Assembly: GCA_027604705.1 (NCBI GenBank)
Contig: JADHYV010000004.1
Coordinates: 310,001 to 374,000 of the forward strand
Direction: 5' to 3'
Origin: Allomyces arbusculus
Lineage: Eukaryota; Blastocladiomycota; Blastocladiomycetes; Blastocladiales; Blastocladiaceae
DNA: 64,000 nt
Part shown: in pieces, positions 35,905 to 46,952 of the stretch
How positions within the stretch are numbered: position 1 is the first letter of the stretch
How the letters are laid out: each line of letters starts with the position of its first letter
The notes under the pieces: generated by a model
The model's database searches: none
The model's input: only the letters and a program-made list of their open reading frames with translations
What the model was told of the DNA's origin: nothing
Made by a program: the position numbers and the translations under genes

Positions 35905-38900
35905 ATGGCCGCGCTGCCCCCTGTAGCCGTCGCCGCTGTGCCCCCCGCCGGCCCGCCCACGGGCCGCGCGCTCGTCACGCACGCGACCTCGGTCCTCGAA
36001 CAGCTCATCTGTCACGCTCTCGACCAGCCGGCGCCCGTCAATGTCGCCGCGCTCGTACGCGACCGGCTGTGGCCGTTGACTGAGCCCGCCTACACGGTCC
36101 CGGCCGCGTCGCTCGCGCGCTGCATCCACGCCATGACCTGGCACGTTGTCTGGTCGACGGCGCCCGTCGCCATCAAGGAAACCTCGGTCGGCGACCCGGC
36201 GCGGTTCGTGCGGTTTGCGCTCATCTACCTCGACGCGCTGCTGGCCTGGTGCGAGCTCGACACAGAGCGCGCCGTGGCCGCCGCCGCAGCGGCCGCGAAA
36301 GGCGACGACGATGCCATGGAGGTTGTAGACGGCGCGGCACCGGCCGTGCCGGAGAGTTTGTGCGAGGCAATGCCGGGTGGGGCCGATGGAGGTACCGATC
36401 GACCGTGCTTGATGGAGACGCGATCATGTTGCTCACAACTGGATCCATGGTTCTCTAGAACACACGCTCTTCGTGGATCGCTTTGCCGACGTGCTCGACA
36501 TGACGCCGACGGGCCACTGCGCGCGCATCCTACAGTTTCTGCTTGACCACGTTCCGCAAGTCATTAGCGTCCGTACCCGCGCTCCCTCTCTCTGATCTCC
36601 ACTGGCCTCATTTCCAGCATCTTGACCACAATTGTGTTTGTGCTATCAGGCGGTCATCCGCGAGACTTCGGCGCAGCTGGATTTCAGCAAGCTGGTCAAG
36701 AAACAGCTGCTTGCCGTGTTCACGTCGGTCTTGCGCCGGTCCCCATCGCTGCTCTACCCCGACGTGGTCTCGACGATCCTGCGCATCAACACGCTCATGT
36801 CGAGCGTCGACGAATTGAGCGGTATGCATCGACCTGGACGTCGACCCTGAACCTGTCTGAATCATATCTGAGACCGCCCCTCCCCCGTTCTCTTAGCTCT
36901 GAACCCGCGCGCCGTGCCGAACCTCGACAACATCACGCACATTGACACCGACTTACCGCGCAGTACGGGCCCCGACGACGCGCAGCTGCAGCACCGCAAC
37001 CAGTTCTACCAGCGGCTCTGGCGGCTGCAGCAAATGCTGCAGGATCCGCGGCAGTTCCTTCGCGCGCAGAATCCGGCGCCACTCAACGAGTTTTTGGCCA
37101 ACGTGGAGGAATGCGTGCACGAATTCGCCAAGATCGCGCACGATCTCAAGGAGCATTTGCGCAACCCGAACAAGGACAAGCTCATGGGCGGCGGCAACGA
37201 CCAGCACAGCGCGGGCACGGCGCACGATTTCTTCGTGTCCAAGTTCTTGACGAGCCGTGAATTGTTTGACGCGCAGGTACCGACTCGCGCTTGACCGCGA
37301 TCCGCGCGTTTCCTCGCATCTGACGCGCGAACCACCAGATCACCGACCCGTATTTCCGGCGGCAAGTGCTCGTGCAGTTCTTGCTCGCGTTCGAAGTGCT
37401 GCAATTCTACTCGGACGCGCACGTGCGCGACCTCGAGCCAGCGTTCTTGACGGTCAAGCGCAACAAGAACATGCTGCCGACCAGCGGCACCACCTACGTG
37501 ACGTCCGACCAGGTACGCGCGGGTCCCACTCATTCACCCGCCCACCCATCCGTCCAATCGAACGAAACCGTGCAGTCCATTTTTTGTGTGCCAATCGCTC
37601 ACCCCGTCCCACCCGCCGCGCATAGGTCCGGCACGTGAAAACGCTCCGCACGCGCATCGCTGTCCTGCTCTCGCGGATTCCGCCGAACGGACTCGACTTC
37701 CTCGAGACCGTGCTGCAGCTAATCCGGCATGAGGGCATGTGGGTGAGTATTTGACTCGTTGCGCCCCTCGCAGGGCGCGGTCACTGACGCCGCGCTCGCA
37801 CCGACAGATGGACTGGAAGGCCAAGTACTTTGCCCCGAAACTCAAGATGCCCGTGCCGCCACTCGCCGCGCCCACGGATGTCGCGCGCATCGACCTCGTG
37901 GCCGCGGCCGACATGCCGCGATATCTCGGGCACCCGCGGCTCAACGAGCTGTGGAACGAGGAGCACGAGGACGTGCCGAGCGAGTACGTTCCGCGTTTTC
38001 CTACTCATCCCGTAATGCTCATGGCTCACTCCTCCCTTCTCCACCCACCGACTAGTCTCCCGCCCATCGACCTCGCGCAATGGGTCGCGCAAGTCGAAGA
38101 TGAGGCGCGCGGCGACTTGGACGCCGAGTACCAGCTGTCACGCAAGGAGCAGTGGAAGTGGCAAACGTTCCGGCTCTACGTGCAGCGGCATTTCGCGACC
38201 ATGACCAAGCCCACTACGCCGTACCCGATTCGGGATCTCGTGCGCCGCTCGTTAGGGCAGCCGGATATGACCGACGCCGAGCGCGAGGAGGAGGAGGAGC
38301 GCCGCCGCGAGCGCGAGGAAATGGAGCGCGAAATGGAGGAGGAGCGCGCGAGGATGGAGGCCGAGGCCGAGGCGTTGCGCAAGGAGCGCGAGGCGAGGAT
38401 GGTGGAGAAGCGGCGGAGGGAGGAAGAGGAGCGGAAGCGGGCCGAGGAAGCGAGGGTCGCGGCGGAAGCGGAGGCGAGGAAGAAGGCCGAGGAGGAGCAG
38501 AGGGTGCAGGAGGAGGAACGACACAAGCACGACGAGGAGCAGCGCAAGATGCAGGAAGAGCAACGACGGATCCAAGTGGAGCAGCGCCGAGTCCAAGAGG
38601 AGCAGCGTCGGGTTCAAGACGAGCAGCAGCGCAGGCCCGCCGAGGACCGGCCCAAGGCCGAGGATCTTCGCGCCATGCTCCTCGAAAACGACCGGCGCAA
38701 GACGAACGAGGATCGGCCCAAGGCCGACGACCATCGTGCCAAGCTCGAAAACGATCGGCACAAGGACGGCGACGCGCGCCCAGCCGAGATTCAGCTACGC
38801 CGCGACCAGCCACCCGGCAGCCAGCGCCCTGATGACTCGCCGCGTCCCATCGAGTTCACCCTGCACCGCGACCAACCGGGTCCCGCGCGGCCCGACGACG

Positions 38901-39780
38901 TTCCACGCTCAGACCTGATGCGCGGGCGCACCGAAAGCACGCCGGTGCTCCCGGCTGAAGGACCCGCGCCGGCAGCACCACCCCTCTCAGACCGCCGTGC
39001 GTCCGGCCGCCGTCGTGGCGGCAGGGACCGTCGAGGTCGGTCGATCAGCCCGCCGCCACCGCCGCAACAGGCAGCATCGTCGGCGGTCCCAAGCTCGCTC
39101 GACCAGCGGCTCGGGTTCCACGCTGGAGCTCCTGCGCCGCAGCCAGCAGCGCCGCCCGCCGCGTATAATCACCACCAGAACCAGCACCAGCACCACCAGT
39201 TTGACCGGCGGCCCGCGTCATCGGACGGCCGCGAGCGCCGGTGGGACACGGCGCCGACGGCGCCGACCCCACCGCCGCCGTCCGCTTCGCAGGGTCCGCC
39301 CACTTTGCAGGGTCCATCTGCGCAGTCGGGCTCGTCGCGACTGTTCCAGCGGCTTACGGCGCCGGCGAACAAGGAGGATTTTGCTTCGCAGGGGTCGCGC
39401 AGCCGCGGCGGGAGTAGCAACGCGGGTGGCGGGTTTGGCGATCGCGATGACCGCGGGCCGCGCGAAGATGACCGGTACGGGCGTGGAGATCGCGACGGCG
39501 ATCCGCGTGGCGGTGCCGGCGGGGGCGGAAACGGGGACCGCGATTGGGACCGAGACCGCAACGACCGCAGTGACCGCGACCGAGATCGCGACCGGAATGA
39601 CCGCGATCGTGGAGACCGGGTACGAATTTTTTTTCATTACCTCTTTGGTCCTGATTGCGATCAGAAAGCTGACCCCATCCTACATCGGCATCACCACTTC
39701 TCTTGCATCCCCGACTACAGAAACGTGGCGGCCGCAGCGACCGTGCTGACGAACGCAGCAAACGGCGTCGCGCGGGATAA
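35905..39780 (+). CDS. THO complex subunit 1 (Hpr1/THOC1) with a long charged C-terminal extension
   Basis: The start is an ATG at 35905; there are eight or nine exons, the last 39721-39780 ending KRRRAG. The THOC1 fold is recognised by FVDRFADVLDMTPTGHCARI, FSKLVKKQLLAVFTSVLRRS, LLYPDVVSTILRINTLMSSV, HRNQFYQRLWRLQQMLQDP, and especially TDPYFRRQVLVQFLLAFEVL with the following IPPNGLDFLETVLQLIRHE and a tryptophan-rich NELWNE block. THO packages nascent mRNA and couples transcription to export. From about 38280 the protein becomes a long Glu/Arg coiled coil (EEERRREREEMEREMEEERA), then Pro/Gln-rich and Arg/Asp/Gly-rich tracts ending in RD dipeptides. That extension, roughly 450 residues, is not part of the usual THOC1 fold. 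The charged tail could be an RNA-binding RGG/RD module (inference). Confidence 0.85.
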
Positions 39781-40816
39781 GCATGCCGGTGGCGAGCGAC
39801 TCGCAACCGTCTCGGTGTCCTTTTTTTAGCGGCTTGTGTTCATTTTTGTTGTTTTTGGTTGCGTGAAGCGCTCACAAAAAGGGGGTGAAAACCCACACAA
39901 AAAGCGCTTCGTCAAAGAGGTTAAAAACGCCTCATGCACGTGATTCATGAGCGCAAAAATGCGCTGGAAACCTCGCCAAGAAGCGCAAACCGTGGGAGCG
40001 CATGCCCGCTTCCGTGTGGGTTTGCTGGCCCAGGAGGAAAAGGAGGTTCTTTCGGCGGGACCGATCCGGTCGCTCACACACCCCCACCGCATCGCCCCGA
40101 ACGTCGACTGGCGTCGGCCCACTCCCACCGCGCCAGCCCGCTCTGTCCAAGTTGGACCCCTGCCCGCGCTCGCGCCCGCTGCCACTGCCTCGCCCATCCA
40201 GCGCCGCCGCGCCCTGGACGCTGCCCAACCGACGCCGACGACAACGACAACAGCAACGGCAACGGCGCTGACGACGACGTTCTGCTGCGGTTTTCGATCC
40301 CGCTTGGCTCTGTTCGGGTGCGTTCCCGTCATGCTTTTGCCATGTTGGTTTTTTCGCCGCCGGAAACGCCACTTTGCCAATCTTGGGAACTCGTCATTCG
40401 CCGCGCCCTGCCAGACCAATCGCTGACGCGTGTGTCTCCCGCTCCTGTTTTCTCGCTTATCATGATTTTGTTGACCACCATTCCGTCGTGCTGCAATCTG
40501 CTCGACGCGTTTGTTGCCATCCGCCCTGGCCCTCGACCATGGTTCCCGGCCATCTGCAACGCGCTTCACCCCATCGCTCGCCCTTTCGCAATTCCTCCGC
40601 GCCACGACCGTGGTCGCGATCCCTGTCCTCTCCCGTCTGCTCGCTCCACCGCCTGCGGCACGCACCCGGCAACACTGCGAATTGAACCATGATCAGACAC
40701 GCCCGGTCGACGTGACCACCTCTCGCCCCTTGGCTTGCCCGTGCTTCTCGTCCTCGCGGCTCGTTTCTACGCGACGTGACGCGACGCGACGCGGCTCGGC
40801 CCCGTTCCCCCTCATC
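39781..40816. other. Intergenic region, no gene recognised
   Basis: About 1 kb between the THOC1 stop and the EPL1 ATG. It holds the 3' flank of THOC1 and the 5' region of EPL1. Long open frames on the minus strand show no motif and no third-position bias. Confidence 0.45.
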
Positions 40817-43800
40817 ATGGCACGCGAAAGCACTAAGTTCCGGACGCGCAAACTCGACGCGCGCCGCGCCCTGCCCGTCCTCCGCGCGTCGCAGCTCAAG
40901 GACCTCAATGATGCGACGACACTGACGCGCACGCTAACCGAGGTCGCGACCGGTGTGGAAAAAGAGGAGGAGAAGGTTCGCGCACGCCCACCGCACCCTG
41001 GTCGAGTTCATCACGCACCTGATCAATTCCCGACTGACTAATCTTCTCCGTACCCCCATTCAGGAACTGCACCTGCAAGCCGCTATCTCGTCGTTTGCCA
41101 CCACGGGCGCGTCCGGCGTCTACATTCCGACACCCGACGCGAACCAGACGATCCCCGAGGAAGAGTATCTGCGGCTCCACCCGAGGCGCACGGTACCGAC
41201 GACGGGTGTTGCTTCGCTCGCTGCCAAGGACTCTCCGCCACCACCTTCCAACGCCTACCCGCCGTGTCTGCCACGATCGCTGATTCGGTACTCGACCCAG
41301 GTCGAGGACGCGATCGGGTGCCCCTACAATGTCGACGACGAGGACGCTGCCTGGCTGCACGCGTTCCGCGACGGTTTTGCCGCGGGCAAGTCGGCCGTGC
41401 TCGACTCGGCGATTGCGGCCGCGTCGGCGCCAGCGGCGAATGCATTGGCAGTCGTGTCGCCGCCGGCCAAGAAGCGTGCGCGCACCAAGAGCCCTGCGAG
41501 CCCTCAAAAGGCTGTCAAGGCCGCCGCGGCCGCAGCAGCGGCCGATGCACCGGCACCACCGAGACCCGCGCTCACCGACGACTTGTTCGAGCGGTGCATG
41601 CACGTGCTCGAGGCGCTCATGAACGACCGCACCGGCTGGATGCTCACGACGCCCGGGTTCGAGCAGGAGCTCGAGCAAGCCGACTTGATCACCATCACCG
41701 AGGCCCTGGCTGCGGTCCAGGACCGGCCTGATCTCGCAGGGACACCGTCGTCCCCGACATCAGCCTCGTTCTCGAGCATGGCGTCGCTGTCGGCGCTCCC
41801 GACAGCCGCGCGCGACGCAATCGAGCCCGTCGAGCCCGTCGAGACGTTGTTCAACGCAACGGCGCTGTCTGAGGCACGCGCGGCCGGGTCGGCCGCCGCC
41901 GCATCGGCACTCAGCCACATCACCCTCCCGCTGCCCTCGCCCGTGACCCCTCTTGCCGTGCACGTCGCGTGGTGGCTGCCGCACATCTACCCCTGGTGGT
42001 CGCACCGGCGGCGCACGCGGCGCAACCGCCCTCTCGCGCCCATCGTGCGCATCGAGGACCCGAACCCGCGCAACGAGACTGACCCGTACGTCTGCTTCCG
42101 CAAGCGCGAGACCAAGGTGATGCGCAAGACGCGGCGGTCCGACGCACAGGCGGGTACGCATTTACGCAAACTGCGGGGCGAACTCGCCATGGCACGCGCA
42201 CTGCTAGCGCTCGTGCACGCGCGCGAGTCGGCGCGGACGCAGGTGCTCGTGCGCGACAGAAGCGTTTTCGAGGCGCGCGTCCAGCTGCGCGCCGTCAAGC
42301 GCAAGCTCGGTGTCAATGACGAAAAAGAGTTTGAGCGGCCTGATTACGTGCCGCCGTCGCGCGCGACCGCCGCGGCGGTGGCGCGTGCCAAGGCGATCGC
42401 ACAGGCGCAGGCTCTGCAGGCGGCGGCTTTGACCGCGGCCGCGCACGCGCCCGCTGCGCTGGCTACCCCGAATGCCGGGCCCGCGACCGTCAAGAGCCGT
42501 GCGTCTTCGACAACCCCGCTCGAGGCCCCCGCACGGGCGCCGCGCGCGTCGCAGCCTGCTGCACGTACTGCTGCGACGGCCGGGAGCGTGCGCGGTCAGC
42601 CACTTGTCCTGCCAGCTGGCCGCGGTGCCGCGGTCGACGACATGCCTTCCATGACAGAATTGCTCAATCGGCGCGTCGACGACGAGTTTCGCCGGCGCAA
42701 GGCTGCCGAGGAGCATTTCGAGGACGTGTCGCTGTTCCCGAAACACATTTTCGTTGGAATGCCGCCGCCGGTCGTGGGTGCCGCGACGATGACGACGACG
42801 CCAGTGTCTACGAATGTGCACCTACCAGGCGTGACGAGTCGGTCCGGGTCGACAGCCGCGGGGCAGATCATGGCGCGGCAGCAGCGTGTGGCCGCTGCAA
42901 CGAGCTCTCCGACCGCGATGCCATCCGCGTCGGCCGCGCCGACCGCGCCTGGGACACCGGCTCCTCTTTCAACGTCGTCGTCGGTCGCGTCACTTGTCGC
43001 GGGAGCCGCAGCCGCCGCGCCGTTGCCGCCGGTCCCACCGTACTTGCCGCCGTCGATCGCCTACCCGCTCGCGTGGCGCGCATATGCCGCGCAACTGCTC
43101 GTGCGCGGGTACCCGAGCCCTTACGCGTACCCACCTGCTGTGCCCGCGACCGACGCGCCCGCCGTCCCGCCATCGGCCTCGGCCGTATACTCTCCCGGTG
43201 CCTGGCCATCACTGCCAGCATACGCGAGACTCGCTCCAGGCCAGCAGCACGCGTGGCTGTACCCGTACGCAGCACGGTCGGCCGCACTCGCGGAAGCGCG
43301 ATCCTTGGCCGGCAAGCTCAAGCCGGCCGAATCCGCATCCCAGCCCACGTCATCTCCCACCCCCGCGGTCCCCGTTCTGCGCCACCCCCTCGTGCATGGT
43401 CCCGCGGTCCTCACCCACCCAACGCTCACCGGACAAGGCACCGTCGTTCTGCCGCTGCCGACGCCCGAGCCCGCAGCAGTTGAGACCACTGCCAGGTCTC
43501 TGGCCGGGTCCGCGTCGTCCCCATCGACAGCCGCCACCACCCCGACGGCATCAACTCCGCCCAAGACACTCGTGACACGTGGCCCGCCGTCGCCGTCGTC
43601 GTCGCCACTATCGAACGGGGCTGTCGACCCACCCGCAGACCCGCCGCTGCTCATGCACCCGAGCATGATTGCGGCTGCGCGGTCTGCGTCACCAGCGCCG
43701 CCATTGTCTCCCGCGTCGGTGCTCGGCGAGGATCCACTCGCTGACAAGCCTCTCATCCCGCCTGCTGCACTCATGCCCGCAGCACCTGCTGTGGTGCCGT

Positions 43801-44102
43801 CGCCGACATCGACGACGACGACGTCCGACAAGACGGTACCGACGCTGCCGCCAGGGATCGGTGTCGGGCCGTCGGGCCAGTTGTTTGCCGACTGGCTCGG
43901 CAAGGAACGGATGATCCTCGACGGCGACAACGACGAGGCTGACGGAGAGGATTGGACTGGTGCCGACGAGGCCATGGAAGTCGACGGCGCGCCCAAGGGC
44001 ACGCCCGTCGCGACGTGGATTATGCGCAAGCGTGTCGGACGCAACGGACGCGTCTTCCTTGAGCGCCGGCGCGCGCCGGGAACGCGATGGGGGAACGTGT
44101 AG
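40817..44102 (+). CDS. EPL1: Enhancer of polycomb-like protein, NuA4 subunit
   Basis: Two exons (40817-40975, 41064-44102) give 1,065 residues. The EPcA domain spans the junction: STKFRTRKLDARRALPVLRA, then TEVATGVEKEEEKELHLQAA across the intron, IPTPDANQTIPEEEYLRLHP, and the core YSTQVEDAIGCPYNVDDEDA. These are hallmark sequences of Epl1/EPC, which scaffolds the Esa1/Yng2/Eaf6 (piccolo NuA4) acetyltransferase on nucleosomes. A second conserved block around residue 400 (DPYVCFRKRETKVMRKTRRS) is the basic region following EPcA in EPC proteins. The remaining C-terminal half is an Ala/Pro/Ser low-complexity region; the last 60 residues are acidic then basic (GDNDEADGEDWTGADEAMEV). The family call is firm; the length of the disordered tail exceeds many fungal homologues. 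Confidence 0.92.
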
Positions 44103-46868
44103 TCTGGTGGCCGTGAATTTGGCGTTTCGGTTGAATTTCTTTCTCCTTTTTTGTGTTTGCTTGCTTTCCGTTCTTCTCATCTTTGGAGTGCCGTGGGCCG
44201 ACCGCATGAACCTGGTCCCACTCTCCACGCGCGAGTAGTGTGCGCGTCGGAAATTCTCTCAATACATCGTGCTCGCTTGATTTATCTAGTGGACTCTCGG
44301 TCGTGTTCATTCTGTAATCAGCAGACAAAAGGCGTCAAAATGCGGAGGTTTGATGGGTGTGCTTGTCTTGTCACCAAGGCTTTCTTGCAATCGCTGGGGC
44401 TGCTTCCATGACGGCGTTCGAAACGTGTGCCACGCCGTCGTTGCCAGTTGCCCAGCGACATGTTCGGTTGATGCATGCCCCGCGACCTCCACTTTGGTCT
44501 CCCCGGGAGGAAAGTCATCGCTGAAGGGCAAGCCGCACTGTCTCATCTTCGAGTGATCTTGTGGAACTTCAGCAAAAAGGTATATCGCATCTTAAGTGGA
44601 GGACGCGACGCGCAGATCTAGAGGAAGTGCGGTCCACTGACACCATAGAGATTGATCGTGGGCGTTTTGAGTCGTTCTGAGTTACTGCAGCCCGGGCGAA
44701 CCCACAAAGGCCAGAGTGGACGCGTCGTTCCATACCTCTCGACCGCGGTTCGGTCGATTTGTCCTTGCCACCGTGTCAACGAACGTTCGCGCTGAGACAA
44801 GAAAACTTGTGACCGCCGTCATCAATGGCCGCGACGCGCGCAATCAGACATGCGCGCATCCCATTCCCTCTCGCCTCCATCGTATGGGTCGATTCCCGAG
44901 AGAGCAACACGCGCTGACAACCGAATCAATTATGGATCATTCAATGATCAGTGAGTGATGCGGGCCTCGCATCAAGCCCAGCGTGTGTCCACTCCAGCGT
45001 GCCAACTTCATTAGGATACCTCCTGCACGACCACGTTCACAGTGAAGCACGGCTTGCGCGCCATTCTCATTGCTCAGCAAGTTGGCGGCCGCCGATTTTA
45101 TGGCAAGACCAGCTCACGGCCGTAACAACCACAGCAACGACAGCTTGCCCAAAAAGCAACACGATGCCCTCGGTTTCTGCGGCGGTGCCAAGATGAAACC
45201 CGTTGGCGAGGACGCCGGATCATGGTTCGTTGAGGTGCTGGCACGCTCGTGTTGGAGGCATGTCCAGGCATGCCACGATCAGGGAGGATTCAGGTGGGTC
45301 ACATCTCATTCCCCTCGCCCAACCGACAAATGCTACCATGACCGTGCGTCAGAGGACACGCGCGGTGCGGAGAGAGTGGTGTGTTGGCAATGCAGCCGTG
45401 ATCATGGCCAGAGGAGCTGATAACAACGCGTCGACGTCCTGCGTGTGCACGAGCTTTTGAATCATTGTCTGTTTGCACCTGTCGTGCGCGCTGAACAGTT
45501 TGCGACGAGTCCACGACGTCGGTCATCGTTGGTTACCGGCCGCCTACCCTCTTTTCTCAAAGACCTACCCGTGCGCTCAACAACGTGCTGCAGTCGGACG
45601 CGAAATCGTCAGTGCGGCAAACTGCTCACCAGCGACGGTGCAAGTCGCGTCTCACATCGACCTGCACCCACGTTGCGAGTGCAAGATCACCGCAGAAAGG
45701 ACTTTTTGTGGCAGCACCGCGCAATCGGGCACGATGCACACCGCAGCGGTGTGCGTGGTCCCCTTGCATTCAAGGACGGTACACGCCGTGTTGCATGCTG
45801 CATGCCGCTGTCCGACCAAATCTTGGCTTTGGCTTCGGCACGTCCATGTGGACGGCGGTGGCAACGTCGAGCATCGAATGTTCACCACCACCACCGTTCA
45901 CCACCACCACCACCGTTCACCAAGACGAAACATGGTGGAGAACGCGTATCGCGGCTGTCGCAAGTAGCAACGCAGCCGCCGTCGTGGATCGTCTTCACCA
46001 ACGCGATCAAACTCGGCCCTGCTCCTCAAGCGACCTGGTACGTGCGCGAGGAGCGCGAGGGGGCCAGTGGCTCGCCAGGGTCCCACTCCGGGTGCCCGAT
46101 GGAATGGCGGGGAGACGACGGGAACACAAGGCAACATCGTGGCACGCGCGCTCGTGCACGAAGACGGCGGAAATGACTTGCCATGACCCATGGTCCGCCC
46201 ATGGTCGACAGGTCCAGCTGCGGGTGCAGCGAATGCATCCTTGGGGCCGTTGGCGATGAAGTCAAACGATGGCAACCGCAGCACGGCCTTCGTTGGAGTT
46301 CCCCAACGACGACGCTTGTGGGCAAAGTTTTCATGGTCTGCTTTTACGACTGCCTCCGGCACGATGATGATCATCCAGCCGCCGCGGTGCGCACCGCAAG
46401 CTGGCCGCGCACGCTCCCCGCCGCGCGCGCCCCCATTGTGCGGGTGGATGCCACCGCAGCAATGGCTCGCTCGCGGCGCCGTCGGGACTCGTCGTCGAGT
46501 CGTTTCGTGTCCCCCACTGTCCCACGCCGTCGGACCATGTTGGCGGTTTGGGTCGCTTCGCGCGCGGTAACTCGGCGCCACACGGGCCTCGCCCACAAGG
46601 TTTCTTGTGACACGGTGAAGGCCTGTGCAAAGCTCGGAAGCAGTGCATTTCCTTTCCGGCTGCGGATGACGGGCAAGCGACAAACCGCTGCAAGCCACTG
46701 CCAGCCTTCACCGCTCGCCGCGACTTTGGCGCTACCAGTGCGCCCTGCAGCAACACTGATCCTTGCTGATCCTGAACGTCTTCCGACCGGCACCCGACCT
46801 GTCATTGTGATCGCGGCCAACGACGAAACGCCCGGCTTTGTGCTCGACAGACGAGTTCTAGCGCACGC
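44103..46868. other. Long gene-poor region upstream of the first repeat gene
   Basis: About 2.8 kb, the longest stretch here without a supported gene. Many open frames exist on both strands (up to about 266 codons), but they overlap one another, show no third-position GC preference and no domain. A 79-codon minus-strand frame at 44546-44307 starts with ATG and looks neutral. A short direct repeat of CACCACCACCACCGTTCAC lies at about 45888-45923. The region probably contains the extended regulatory DNA of the repeat gene. Confidence 0.5.
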
Positions 46869-46884
46869 TATATAAACCGGCCGG
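46869..46884 (+). promoter_or_regulatory. TATA box with GC extension, first repeat gene
   Basis: TATATAAACCGGCCGG lies 84 bp before the ATG at 46953. Fourteen of its first fifteen bases match the element before the paralogous gene at 50.7 kb. TATA boxes are not obvious before the housekeeping genes in this window, so this suggests strong, regulated transcription. Confidence 0.75.
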
Positions 46885-46922
46885 CCCCCCGCCGACGAGG
46901 ACCGGCACGCTTTCGAGCTTCT

Positions 46923-46942
46923 TACCCCCCCCCCCCCCCCCC
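46923..46942. repeat. Poly-C run in the 5' leader
   Basis: An uninterrupted C tract of about 17-18 bases immediately before the start of the first repeat gene, probably within its 5' untranslated leader. Its length may be unreliable. Confidence 0.8.
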
Positions 46943-46952
46943 ACTCTTCACA

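Noticed and set aside
44307-44546. 79-codon minus-strand frame with an ATG
   Set aside because: Short, no motif, codon bias neutral; lies in the 3' flank of EPL1.
45445-46875. Several overlapping open frames of 230-270 codons upstream of the first repeat gene
   Set aside because: They overlap in different frames and strands with no domain or codon bias; expected in stop-poor GC-rich DNA.
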